A stretch of DNA of 64,000 nt, from positions 62,001-126,000 of the forward strand of contig NZ_CP080332.1 of assembly GCF_019456655.1 (NCBI RefSeq). The letters run 5' to 3'. The position numbers were made by a program, and so were the translations under genes. This DNA is from Mycolicibacterium diernhoferi (GTDB lineage: Bacteria > Actinomycetota > Actinomycetes > Mycobacteriales > Mycobacteriaceae). The notes below the pieces were generated by a model, which saw only the letters and a list, made by a program, of their open reading frames with translations, was not told the origin of the DNA and did not search any database. Below are positions 23,428 through 32,082 of this stretch, piece by piece; position 1 is the stretch's first letter, and every line of letters starts with the position of its first letter.

Positions 23428-24327
23428 TCAGATCTTGCCGCCCGGGAACATCGTCTTGACGGCTTGGGTGATGTTCGCGCGGGCAGCGGCGTCACTGGTG
23501 GGGTCCAGGGAACTGATCGCCATCACGTAGCGACGGTCGGACCCGATCACTCCGGTGGACACGTGCAACTGGTTGGCGCCGCTCCAGCAACAGAACCACC
23601 CCTGCTTGACCGCAACGGTCTCGCCGTAGAGACCCTCGGGGATCCCGAACCGCTGCGGGTAGCCGTCGGTTCCCGTCGGGGTGGATCGCGCGAGATTACC
23701 GAGGATGAAGTCGGCCTGCTCGGGGGGCAACCCGCCGGTGCCGTCCAGCAGCATGCCGTAGTACCGGACGAGATCGCCGGCGGTGCTCTGGGTGACGTCC
23801 CAGCGCTGGTTGTAGGGCGCCGTCGTGCCCGTCAACCCGTAGCGGGCCTTGATCCGGGCGATGACGGCGTTCTGACCGCCGCGGTCCCAGAACAGCTGGG
23901 CCGCGCTGTCATCGGAGGAACGCAGCATCAGGTCCAGCGCCTGGCGGTCGGCAACGGACAGCTCGGTCTTACCCTCCGCCTCCTGCAGCAGCAGGTCATC
24001 GGCGATGAACAGCTTCACCACCGATGCGATCGGAAAGGGTGTGTCGACCCCGTTCGACACGGTCTGGCCGGTGCGGCGGTCGAGCACAACCGCCTCGATG
24101 TCGGCCCCGTCCTCGGCGGCATCGGCGGTGGCCTGACGGATGCGGGCGTCGAGCCCGGCCAGCGACGCCGTCGCCGGCCGCGAGGGTGGGGCGACCTCCG
24201 TGGGGCGCGGGGTGTTCTCGGGCTCCGGCGGGGCACCCGATACCTGCGCAATACAACCGGTCGCGAGCAACGCCGCGCAGACCAGCACCGTACCCGTCAT
24301 CGCCCATGCCGGCCGCCGCCGATGCAT
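23428..24327 (-). CDS. lppW: LppW-like lipoprotein with serine beta-lactamase fold
   Basis: A 299-residue exported lipoprotein. Lipobox LLATGC places the lipidated cysteine at residue 25, followed by a Pro-rich linker. The rest resembles class A beta-lactamase/PBP-fold proteins: PIASVVKLFIADDLL gives the SxxK pair, RSSDDSAAQL stands at the SDN position and VAVKQGWFCCW at the KTG position. The last two motifs deviate from active beta-lactamases. The organisation matches mycobacterial LppW. It may act on cell-wall peptides or be catalytically weak; true beta-lactamase activity is doubtful. Confidence 0.78.
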   Translation of the reverse strand: MHRRRPAWAMTGTVLVCAALLATGCIAQVSGAPPEPENTPRPTEVAPPSRPATASLAGLDARIRQATADAAEDGADIEAVVLDRRTGQTVSNGVDTPFPIASVVKLFIADDLLLQEAEGKTELSVADRQALDLMLRSSDDSAAQLFWDRGGQNAVIARIKARYGLTGTTAPYNQRWDVTQSTAGDLVRYYGMLLDGTGGLPPEQADFILGNLARSTPTGTDGYPQRFGIPEGLYGETVAVKQGWFCCWSGANQLHVSTGVIGSDRRYVMAISSLDPTSDAAARANITQAVKTMFPGGKI

Positions 24328-24565
24328 ACGTCTCCTCCGAGTGGTCCGGACCGAGCCGGCGCGACCATCTGGGTGCCCGACCGGTGGGTTCCAGCCTAGT
24401 AGGGCGTCGGAACTGGCTCTACCTGGACGTTTGCGTTGAATGCCAGCAAACTTTGTGACCCTGTTCGGCTCGGGTGGACATCGCCGGTATCAGTTCGTAG
24501 CCTGTCCGAGATACAGAAGGCGGGGCCAGGATCGGTCCTTGAAGCGAAGGATCGTGACTATCCGT

Positions 24566-25666
24566 ATGACCCGGGTGCGCCACTGGTTGCGGCGAACGGT
24601 GTCCGGTTCGGCGGCCGCGTTCCTGGTCCTGACCGCTTCGATGGGTGCGGTGAATGCCGACCCGGCCGCAGACGCGCTGGCCAAGCTCAACGAGTTGTCC
24701 CGGCAGGCGATCGAGAGCCGCGAGGCCGTCACCGCCGCCCAGCGCGACGCCGACGCCCGAATGGCCGAGCAGACGGCCGCTCTGGACCGTCACCGCAGCG
24801 ACCTGGAGGTCCTCGCGGTCGCGAACTCCGAGCTCAAGCCCTTCCAGGACGCGGTCGACCGGGTGGCCTCGATGACCTATATGAGTGGGCGCACCGGTCA
24901 ACTGGCGGCGGTGCTGACCGCGGATTCACCGCAACAGCTGATCGACGGCCTGGCGCTGCAGCGAACGGTCACCGAACGAGCCGCCAGTCAACTCGCCGGT
25001 CTGCGAGCGGCACGTGAGCGTGCCGCCGCCGCCGCCGCGGCATCGGACTCCTCGGCTGCCGAAGCCCGCACGAAGGCCGAGCAGGCCGCCGCGGTGCGCG
25101 CCGAACTGCAGGCGAAGTGGAAGGACCTGCTGCGCCAGATCGCTGCCGCGGAGGCGCAGTACGCCGCGTTGACGCCGCAGCAGCAGGCGGTGGTCGACGC
25201 CGCACCGCCGCCGCCGAGCGCACCCGCACCGGAGGACCCGGCGATCGTCGCGATGCCCGGCCAGCAGCCCCCGGTCGACCCGGGACCGTCGCTCGCCGCC
25301 GCGGTCATGGACATTCCCGAGGCGCTGCCGGTCGGCGTGGCCCCCGAAGCGGGGTTGCAGCCCAAGGCGATCCTGGCGGCCCGGGCCGTCAGCGCACAGT
25401 TCCCGCAGATCTCGGAGATCGGTGGGGTCCGGCCGGACTCGAAGCCCTGGCATCCCAGCGGACTGGCGATCGACATCATGATCCCGAACCACACCAGTCC
25501 CGAGGGCATCGCGCTCGGCGACCAGATCATGGCGTTCGCGCTGAACAATGCGGGCCGCTTCGGGCTGCAGGATGTGATCTGGCGGGGCACCTACTACACG
25601 CCGGCCGGTCCGCAGGCGTCCGGTTACGGCCACTACGACCACGTGCACATCACCGTCACGCGCTGA
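24566..25666 (+). CDS. Secreted coiled-coil protein with C-terminal DD-peptidase-like domain
   Basis: A 366-residue secreted protein, with GTG 24554 as a nearby alternative start. After a signal peptide ending ASMGAVNA come about 190 residues of Ala/Glu/Arg-rich coiled coil (LAKLNELSRQAIESREAVTA and onward), as in RipA/NlpC-type proteins. A Pro-rich linker (APPPPSAPAPED) leads to a C-terminal domain with HPSGLAIDIMIPN and GYGHYDHVHITV. The His/Asp and HxH pattern matches zinc-dependent D-Ala-D-Ala peptidases of the hedgehog/M15 fold, and similar mycobacterial proteins exist. A role in peptidoglycan remodelling is likely. It is convergent with the molybdopterin oxidoreductase, 13 bases away. 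Confidence 0.8.
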   Translation: MTRVRHWLRRTVSGSAAAFLVLTASMGAVNADPAADALAKLNELSRQAIESREAVTAAQRDADARMAEQTAALDRHRSDLEVLAVANSELKPFQDAVDRVASMTYMSGRTGQLAAVLTADSPQQLIDGLALQRTVTERAASQLAGLRAARERAAAAAAASDSSAAEARTKAEQAAAVRAELQAKWKDLLRQIAAAEAQYAALTPQQQAVVDAAPPPPSAPAPEDPAIVAMPGQQPPVDPGPSLAAAVMDIPEALPVGVAPEAGLQPKAILAARAVSAQFPQISEIGGVRPDSKPWHPSGLAIDIMIPNHTSPEGIALGDQIMAFALNNAGRFGLQDVIWRGTYYTPAGPQASGYGHYDHVHITVTR

Positions 25667-25679
25667 GTTCGCCGGAACG

Positions 25680-27842
25680 TCACGCCGATTGGGCGACGTC
25701 CGGTTTCTCGAGCTTCTCCACCTCCACGAGATTGTCACCGTAGACACCGGCGTTGCCGAGACCGCAGTGCCGGTCCGCGGTGATCGCGTTGACGGTCGTG
25801 GCCGAGGACTTGCCCTGCCAGTGCCCGACGTTCGCCATCACCAGACCCGGCATCAGCCCCGACTCGTAGGCCGCCGGCCCCTGGAACGAACCGCGGTCGT
25901 TGAACACCCGCACGACGTCCCCCTCGGTGATGCCGCGTTCGGCCGCATCGGCGGGATGGATGAAGACCTGCTGACGGCCCTGCACCTTCTGCTTGTCCGC
26001 GGCGTTGCCGTACTGGCTGTTGAGGAACGCGTGTGGCTTGGGCGAGATGATCGACAGCGGATAGCGCTGTGCCAGTTCCGGGTTGGATTGCGGTGACTCG
26101 AACGGAGGCACGTAGTCGGGCACCGGGTCGACGTACCCGCCGGGTTGCATGTCCTCGTACATCGACCGCCACACCGGGACCACAAAGTTGCCGCCCGCGG
26201 CCAGACTGGACTTGAACTCACACTTGCCCGACGGTGTCGGGAAGTTGCCCTCGGCGTGCGGGGCGCGGGTGTCGGGGGTGCCGACGGCCAGGCGCATCCA
26301 GCCGACCTCTTCGAGCGTCTCGTAGGTGATGCCTTCCAGCGCCGGGGCGTCCCAGTCGTGGAAGTCGATCAACATCTGTCGATCGGTGCGATTCCAGTAC
26401 GCCATGGACTCCTCGTCGAACTCCATGGTCTTGGCGAGCCGCCGGAACAGCTCGACATTGGGCACGCACTCGCCGGGTGGATCGATTGCGGGCTGATTCA
26501 GTGAGATGTACAGATGCCCCCAGGTCACCATGATGTCGAGCTGTTCGGCCTGCATGGTGGCCGGCAGCAGCAGGTCGGCGAATCTGGCTGTGTCGGTGAT
26601 GAAGTGCTCACTGACGACGGTGAACAGGTCGTCACGCATCAGGCCGCGCATGGTCTTCTCCTGCGCCGGTCCCTGCGACACCGGGTTGGAGTTGTACACG
26701 AACAGCGACTTGATGGGTGGGTCCAGATCGAGCTCACCGGTCAGCGCCATGCCGAGGTCGAGTTCGTTGACCACGCGCGTGCCCTCGGGAATCCAGTCCG
26801 GTCGGCAGATCGCATCGAACCTGGTGGGGAACTCCCAGATCGGCATCTCCATGGTGCCGCCGCCGACGTGCCGCCACGCACCGACCAGCGCGGGCAGGCA
26901 GGTGATGGCCCGGATGGCTTGTCCACCACCGCGACTGCGTTCCAGGGCGACACCCTGGCGGATCGCCGCCGGTTGACTGGTGGCGTACTCGTAGGCCAAC
27001 TTACGCACGTCGTCGGCCGGGATGCCGGTGATCTCCTCGACCCGTTCGGGCGGATAGTTCGCGGCGCGCTCGGCGAGTTCGTCGTAGCCGACGGTGTAGC
27101 GCTCGACGTAGTCGGTGTCGACCAGGCCCTTCGCGATGATCTCATGGATGAGGCCCATCGCCAGGGCCCCGTCGGTGCCGGGCCGGATCGGGATGTGCCA
27201 ATCCGCCTGCCGCGCCGTGCGATTGCGGACCGGATCGATGACGACGATCTTGGCGCCGTGATTCTTGCGGGCTTCCAGCAGGAACGGCCAGCCGTGCAGA
27301 TTGGTGCTGGTCATGTTCATGCCCCAGACGATGATGTACTTCGAGTACGCCATCGACTCGACGTCCAGCCCGCCGCTGCCGCCCACCGTCATGTGCCAGG
27401 CGGTCGACGATCCGGACTCGCAGTAGGTCTTCTCGGCGACCGTCGAGCCGAGCCGGTTGAAAAACGCGTCCCCGGAGGTCAATCCGTTCAGCACGCCTTG
27501 ATGGCCCAGGTAGGCGTGCGGCATGATCGCCTGGCTGCCGTGCTTGGCGATGATGTCGGTCCACCGGGACTTGATCTCGGCGAGCGCCTCGTCCCAGGTG
27601 ATCCGCTCGAACTCCCCGGCACCCTTGGCGCCGACCCGGCGCATCGGGTAGAGCAGCCGATCGGACTGGTAGTGGTGCTCGTGGAAGTTCTTGACCTTGA
27701 CGCACAGGCCACCGCGCGTCATCGGATGATTCGGATCACCTTGGACGTCAACCAGTTTGCCGTCCTCGACGTGATACAGCATGGCGCAGGTATCCGGGCA
27801 GTCGTGGGGGCAGGCGCCGCGGACGATCTTGAGTTCCTTCAT
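25680..27842 (-). CDS. Molybdopterin oxidoreductase, formate-dehydrogenase/DMSO-reductase family
   Basis: A 720-residue enzyme. The N-terminal [4Fe-4S] site has Cys11, Cys15, Cys19 and Cys47 (CPHDCPDTC, then GGLC). The molybdopterin-binding domains follow: YIIVWGMNMTSTNLHG, VIDPVRNRTARQADWHIPIR and PGTDGALAMGLIHEI, and the C-terminal domain (RYPLSIISPKPHAFLNSQYG) is of the MopB type. No partner FeS or membrane subunit is adjacent. It may oxidise formate or reduce an S- or N-oxide; the family cannot be narrowed further. A formate/nitrite-type channel two genes upstream favours formate. Confidence 0.88.
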   Translation of the reverse strand: MKELKIVRGACPHDCPDTCAMLYHVEDGKLVDVQGDPNHPMTRGGLCVKVKNFHEHHYQSDRLLYPMRRVGAKGAGEFERITWDEALAEIKSRWTDIIAKHGSQAIMPHAYLGHQGVLNGLTSGDAFFNRLGSTVAEKTYCESGSSTAWHMTVGGSGGLDVESMAYSKYIIVWGMNMTSTNLHGWPFLLEARKNHGAKIVVIDPVRNRTARQADWHIPIRPGTDGALAMGLIHEIIAKGLVDTDYVERYTVGYDELAERAANYPPERVEEITGIPADDVRKLAYEYATSQPAAIRQGVALERSRGGGQAIRAITCLPALVGAWRHVGGGTMEMPIWEFPTRFDAICRPDWIPEGTRVVNELDLGMALTGELDLDPPIKSLFVYNSNPVSQGPAQEKTMRGLMRDDLFTVVSEHFITDTARFADLLLPATMQAEQLDIMVTWGHLYISLNQPAIDPPGECVPNVELFRRLAKTMEFDEESMAYWNRTDRQMLIDFHDWDAPALEGITYETLEEVGWMRLAVGTPDTRAPHAEGNFPTPSGKCEFKSSLAAGGNFVVPVWRSMYEDMQPGGYVDPVPDYVPPFESPQSNPELAQRYPLSIISPKPHAFLNSQYGNAADKQKVQGRQQVFIHPADAAERGITEGDVVRVFNDRGSFQGPAAYESGLMPGLVMANVGHWQGKSSATTVNAITADRHCGLGNAGVYGDNLVEVEKLEKPDVAQSA

Positions 27843-27961
27843 GGAGGTGTCCTCGTGACAGGGGCTGCGGACGCACTCCAGTAGAAGTCACGGGTATGGC
27901 ACACCAATTGCGCCGAGATTAAGGTGTTGTGACCTGGCCCGAGGTCAGGACTTCGGTGCGG

Positions 27962-28768
27962 CTACGGATGCAGGTTCCACTGACCCACATCCTGGGCCAG
28001 GACGTCGTTGACATCGACGCGGATCCCGCCGACGATCGGCCCCGGATTCGACGCGGTGTCGATGATGCGTTGGTAGAGCGTGGCGCCGGGGAAGATCTGC
28101 CCACCCGACCAGGACCGGGTCTGCCAGGCCCACACCTTGCCGGGGGTGCCCGACCGGCCGATGACGCCGTCGGCCGTCGCCCACTGGCAGGGCCGGATAC
28201 CGCCATAGATGCCGGTGCGCTGCACGCCGATCACCGAATTGATGCCGCGAAACCATGGCAGCACCACGGTGTCCCAGGTGTGGCGGTCGACATCGTCGTC
28301 GACGCTGAAGTAGATGGGCGCGCTCTGACCGCCCCCGGCGGCGGTGTGCAGTTGCCAGCCGGTGCGCGCATCGGCGACACCGCCGGGGTAGCCGCGGGTG
28401 AAGTCCGACGGTGCCGTCCCGCCCGGCTTTCCGTACTGGTAATTGCTGACGATCACCAGACCGGCCGTGGTCAGCGCCTGCGCGTACGGCAGCGTGATCG
28501 GTTTGGCGCCGAAGGACGAGCCGGGGCGCGAGGTGGATACGTAATTGATCACCCCGGCGTGCCCGGCCGCCCGGATGTCCTGGGCCGGGATTTGTTTCAT
28601 GGCGTAGTCGATCAGGGTGGGCGCTGCGGCAGACGCGGCAGGAGCGCCGGCGCCCACGGCCGCACCGAGCCCGGCCAGCGCCGACGCAGCGGTGGCGTAG
28701 CGCAGTGCGTCACGCCGGGAAATCCCACGTGCTGAAGGCAGGTCAGGGTTGCCGGGCGTAGCGCGCAT
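27962..28768 (-). CDS. Tat-exported DUF1906 protein (Rv2525c-like)
   Basis: A 268-residue protein with a twin-arginine signal (SRRDALRYATAASALAG, ending APAASA). The mature domain starts TLIDYAMKQIPAQDI and includes NYVSTSRPGSSFG, GVADARTGWQ, PIYFSVDDDVD and GIYGGIRPCQWA. This is the glycoside-hydrolase-25-like DUF1906 fold found in mycobacterial Rv2525c and related lysozyme-like proteins. The acidic residues of SVDDDVD sit at the end of a beta strand where the catalytic acid lies in the fold. It probably acts in the cell wall after folded export. Confidence 0.83.
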   Translation of the reverse strand: MRATPGNPDLPSARGISRRDALRYATAASALAGLGAAVGAGAPAASAAAPTLIDYAMKQIPAQDIRAAGHAGVINYVSTSRPGSSFGAKPITLPYAQALTTAGLVIVSNYQYGKPGGTAPSDFTRGYPGGVADARTGWQLHTAAGGGQSAPIYFSVDDDVDRHTWDTVVLPWFRGINSVIGVQRTGIYGGIRPCQWATADGVIGRSGTPGKVWAWQTRSWSGGQIFPGATLYQRIIDTASNPGPIVGGIRVDVNDVLAQDVGQWNLHP

Positions 28769-28833
28769 CGCGCGATGTTAACAAAGTGACGGCTGTTGTT
28801 GATGATGGCTTGCGGAGCCGTGGCCAACTCGTT

Positions 28834-29652
28834 TCAGGATGCGTCGGCCTCCGCGCGCTCCTCCTTGATCCGGTCCTTACCGCGCAACAGCCGCAACAAG
28901 GTGACCAGCCCCAGACCACCGACGACGTTCCCGACGATGACGTAACCGAACCAGCCGAGCCAGTCGAGATACCCGAACGGAGCATCACCGGTGGCGATCG
29001 CGCCGAAGATCAACAGCGAGTCCAGGATCGAGTGGAACATCTGCAGGCCCGCGAGAAGGAACGCGCCGGCGACGGCGGCGGCGATCTTGCCGAACATGGA
29101 GTCGGTCCCGTGCTGCATACGGGTCATCAACGTGATGGCCATCCCGCCCAGCAGGGACAACGCCACCGTCTCGGCGGATATCGGGGCGGTGACGTAATGG
29201 GTGGCGGACTCCACCGTCTGCTCGTGCAGCTTGGGGAAGGCCAGCATGATCAACCACATCAGAACCCACCCGCCGGCGAGGTTGGCCGCCAACGTGCCGG
29301 TCCAGAGTTTGAGCAGCTGCCGGCCACTCGCCCGCTTGGCGGCCACCGTGGTGATGGGTATGAGGAATCCCTCGGTGAAGAGCTCGCTGCGTCCGAGCAA
29401 CAGCGCCAGGAATCCGATCGAGAACGCCAGGCCGGCCAGCAGGGGATTGTCGGTGGCGTGCAGCACCGCCAGATACGCCAGGACGCCCATCGCCACCTCG
29501 GTGCCCCCGAAGAACCCGGTCACCAGCACCTCGCGCCAACTGCGATGCAGGCGCTGGGTGCCCTCGTCGACCATCCGGGTGAACGCGTCCTCCAGTTCGT
29601 CCTCGATCGGGCTACCGGAACTGCCCAGCTCGCGTTGGCTCGTCTGACTCAT
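28834..29652 (-). CDS. Formate/nitrite transporter (FNT) family channel
   Basis: A 272-residue membrane protein of the FNT family. The first helix follows a cytosolic N-terminal segment (FTRMVDEGTQRLHRSWREV). LVTGFFGGTEVAMGVLAYLA, LLLGRSELFTEGFLIPITTV and LAANLAGGWVLMWLI are characteristic FNT segments with six predicted helices. ATG 29652 has AAGGATC about 7 bases upstream; the longer frame is rejected. The family carries small monovalent anions such as formate, nitrite or hydrosulfide. It stands upstream of the DUF1906 and molybdopterin oxidoreductase genes in the same direction, a plausible formate module. Confidence 0.85.
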   Translation of the reverse strand: MSQTSQRELGSSGSPIEDELEDAFTRMVDEGTQRLHRSWREVLVTGFFGGTEVAMGVLAYLAVLHATDNPLLAGLAFSIGFLALLLGRSELFTEGFLIPITTVAAKRASGRQLLKLWTGTLAANLAGGWVLMWLIMLAFPKLHEQTVESATHYVTAPISAETVALSLLGGMAITLMTRMQHGTDSMFGKIAAAVAGAFLLAGLQMFHSILDSLLIFGAIATGDAPFGYLDWLGWFGYVIVGNVVGGLGLVTLLRLLRGKDRIKEERAEADAS

Positions 29653-29743
29653 GAAAGATCCTTTGCCTCGCCGACCGGATAGGCCGACGGAGTACCCGGC
29701 ATACGGGTTCCCAAGCGGGCACCGCCGGTCGCGTGCGGACGTG

Positions 29744-31033
29744 CTACCGAAAAAGTTGACGAGACCGAAGCGCTTGCTCCAACTGGATGCCGAGATCGAG
29801 CATCGCCGATTCAGATCCCGGCAGACCGATGATCTGCAGCCCCAGCGGTAGGCCCGACGGGGTCTGCGCACCGGGGACCACCACCACGGGTAGTCCGAGC
29901 AGTTGCCAGGCTCGGCTGAGCACGGAAACACCCGTCGCGTGCAGGCCCGCCGGAGCAGGCCCCGGCGTGGCCGGACCGACGATCAGTGTGTCCGCCCCCA
30001 AATGGTCGGACAGACGGGCCCGGGCGTCGTCGCGGTACCTCAGCACCGACGCATACCGCTGCGCCGATACTTCTTCACCGGCCCGAAGAAGTTCGAGCAG
30101 TGGCTCGCTGAGCTGTGCGGAATGGGCGCGGTACTCGTGGGCACGCTCTCGTAGTGCTTCGTAGGACATCACGTCCAGATGGTCATCGGTCAGCCGGCGG
30201 ACGTCGTCGGCCCATTCCAGAGGCCGGGATTCGAAACCGATAGCGTCAAGAATCCCGGGTACCGCCCCGACGAGTCCTGACATCGCAGGAGCAATATCGG
30301 CGAGCTCGCGACCATCCCATAGCCGCACGCCGTTCGACCGGGGCCGCTCCGGATCGGAGGCACACCTGGTGAAGGCGCGGTGCACGTAGCGCAGGTCGGC
30401 GACGGTCCGAGTCAACACGCCCAGGGCGTCCAGACTGGGGCTCAGGCCCAGGATTCCGGACATGTCCACGGAACCGGGTGGCAGCACCATCCCAGCCGTC
30501 CCGCAGTACGCCGCGGGCCGGGTGAGGGATCCTGCCGTTTGGCTCCCGAGGGCCACCGGAATCGTTCCGGCACCGACTGCCGCAGCGGACCCGCTCGAGG
30601 ATCCGCCTGGAGTGTGGTCCTGCGAGTGGGGATTACGGGTGGGGCCGGGGTTCAGATACGCGAATTCCGTTGTGACCGTCTTACCTTGGATCACCGCACC
30701 CAGCGACCGTAGTGCACTCACACACGCCGCATCAGAGGCGGCGGGTTCGGGGCTGGACAGTACCGTACCCGCGCGCGTGGGCAGGCCCGCCACGTCGATG
30801 ATGTCTTTGACGCCCACCGATATCCCGGCCAGCGGCAGACACGCCGGCTCAGCGTCCACCGCGTCTGCCTGCGTTTCGATGTCCGGAGCCAGTGCGACCC
30901 AGGCATGAATCCGTTGTTCTGCTTGTTCAACATCTCGGCGAACACCGGCCGCGAGATCACGCGCCGTGGTCTCATGTGACCGTAGCGCCCGAACCTGCTC
31001 GGCGATCGCGTGGTGACGGATGTGGTCGTGCAC
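29744..31033 (-). CDS. Amidase-signature hydrolase
   Basis: A 429-residue amidase starting at GTG 31033 with AGAGG about 10 bases upstream. The signature triad is visible: Lys in ISVGVKDIIDVAGLPTRAG (near residue 75), the cis-Ser in QTAGSLTRPAAYCG, and the Gly/Ser-rich loop TPGGSSSGSAAAVGAGTIPV. The family hydrolyses amides to acid and ammonia. It is 29 bases downstream of the IclR gene in the same operon and opposite to the ureide/peptide-type hydrolase operon. A role in the last hydrolysis step (for example half-amides) is inference. Confidence 0.86.
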   Translation of the reverse strand: MHDHIRHHAIAEQVRALRSHETTARDLAAGVRRDVEQAEQRIHAWVALAPDIETQADAVDAEPACLPLAGISVGVKDIIDVAGLPTRAGTVLSSPEPAASDAACVSALRSLGAVIQGKTVTTEFAYLNPGPTRNPHSQDHTPGGSSSGSAAAVGAGTIPVALGSQTAGSLTRPAAYCGTAGMVLPPGSVDMSGILGLSPSLDALGVLTRTVADLRYVHRAFTRCASDPERPRSNGVRLWDGRELADIAPAMSGLVGAVPGILDAIGFESRPLEWADDVRRLTDDHLDVMSYEALRERAHEYRAHSAQLSEPLLELLRAGEEVSAQRYASVLRYRDDARARLSDHLGADTLIVGPATPGPAPAGLHATGVSVLSRAWQLLGLPVVVVPGAQTPSGLPLGLQIIGLPGSESAMLDLGIQLEQALRSRQLFR

Positions 31034-31062
31034 AGACGTACGCCTCTGGTGATGCGGAAAAG

Positions 31063-31794
31063 TCACCCTAGTTCGACCTCGATTGCGCGCGCGGTGTCCT
31101 GGAGTAGGGGAAGGTACTTCATCAGTGCCTCGATGTCTTCGACGCTGGACACGGCCGTGACCGATACTGCGCCGACGATCCCCGACGGTCTGGAGATCGG
31201 CACAGCAAGACAGTTGATCAACATGTCCAGTTCTCGATCGTCCACCGCCCAGCCACGTTCGGCGGCCAACTCCAGTGCTTCGTCGAGCTGCGCCCTGTTG
31301 GTGAAAGTGTTGGGGGTGAACTGTTTCCACGGAACGGAGTCCAAGATCGCCTCCCGGCGATAGGGGTCGACCGCTGCCAGGATGACCTTGCCGACCCCAC
31401 TGCAGTAGGCCGGGGCTTCGCGGCCGATGCGGGAGTACATGCCGACGCCCGATGCACTCTCGACTTTGTCGACGTAGATCAGGCTGTCCCCGATCAGACT
31501 GACCAGCTGAATGGTGTGTCCGATCTTGGCGTGCAGTCTCCGCACATGCCGGTAGCCGGCCCGGCGCAGGTCCACGTCGTCGAAACTCAATCGGGCGAGC
31601 GCGATCAGCTTCGCGCCCACCACAAACCGGGCGTCCTCGCGCCGATGGACATAACCCACCTGTTCCAGTGACTTCAATTGCCGGAACATCGACGACCGGT
31701 GGACGTCAAAATCTTCCGCGAGTTCCGCCACTGACAGCGGTTCCTCCGCGATGCGTTCGATGATCTCCGCGATGCGGTGTGTTGTTCCCGTCAT
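31063..31794 (-). CDS. IclR-family transcriptional regulator
   Basis: A 243-residue IclR regulator starting at ATG 31794 with GGAG 7-8 bases upstream. The winged HTH (residues 1-65) reads LSVAELAEDFDVHRSSMFRQ and LKSLEQVGYVHRRED. The C-terminal effector domain includes GREAPAYCSGVGKVILA and the conserved ERGWAVDDRELDMLINCLAV and PSGIVGAVSV segments. It sits between the amidase (same operon) and the divergent M24-ABC-hydrolase operon. Paired TGCA/TTAC palindromes in the 288-base intergenic region and before the dioxygenase at 40972 are likely IclR sites. The effector could be the transported compound. Confidence 0.87.
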   Translation of the reverse strand: MTGTTHRIAEIIERIAEEPLSVAELAEDFDVHRSSMFRQLKSLEQVGYVHRREDARFVVGAKLIALARLSFDDVDLRRAGYRHVRRLHAKIGHTIQLVSLIGDSLIYVDKVESASGVGMYSRIGREAPAYCSGVGKVILAAVDPYRREAILDSVPWKQFTPNTFTNRAQLDEALELAAERGWAVDDRELDMLINCLAVPISRPSGIVGAVSVTAVSSVEDIEALMKYLPLLQDTARAIEVELG

Positions 31795-31895
31795 CCTTCT
31801 CCTTCGACGAGCTTCCCCCAGTGGTATCGGGCTGCGCACAGTGCTTTCGCTGTCTTGCCGTGCCGTCCATGAACGCCTCCCATTCTGGGAACTGT

Positions 31896-31937
31896 TGCAC
31901 GAAATGCACAGTCATGCGCGGAATTTACACACGGTAA
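31896..31937 (+). promoter_or_regulatory. Paired palindrome cassette (copy 1) upstream of the hydrolase/ABC operon
   Basis: TGCA-CGAAA-TGCA (31896-31908) and TTAC-ACACG-GTAA (31925-31937) are two symmetric elements whose starts are 29 bases apart. The following bases CCAGTCCGG...CGTAAC also resemble copy 2 at 40764. The cassette is 187 bases before the M24 start and 102 before the IclR start on the other strand. Likely bound by the IclR protein encoded at 31794. Confidence 0.65.
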
Positions 31938-32000
31938 CCAGTCCGGAACCGCATTCGTAACTTTGCACCTCCACTCTTTCCGTATTCAACAGCGCACAGG

Positions 32001-32021
32001 GTTGTGCAGAAAATGCACAAC
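32001..32021. promoter_or_regulatory. Perfect palindrome GTTGTGCA-N5-TGCACAAC
   Basis: Eight-base perfect arms around GAAAA, 62 bases before the M24 start. The inner part, TGCA-N5-TGCA, is the same core as the two cassettes, so this is a third and the most symmetric copy of the putative operator. Confidence 0.65.
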
Positions 32022-32082
32022 TCCGGTTGTCGAGACCGCCCGCCTCGCCACCCGTTGTCGAGCGGAGACAAGGAACCGGTAC

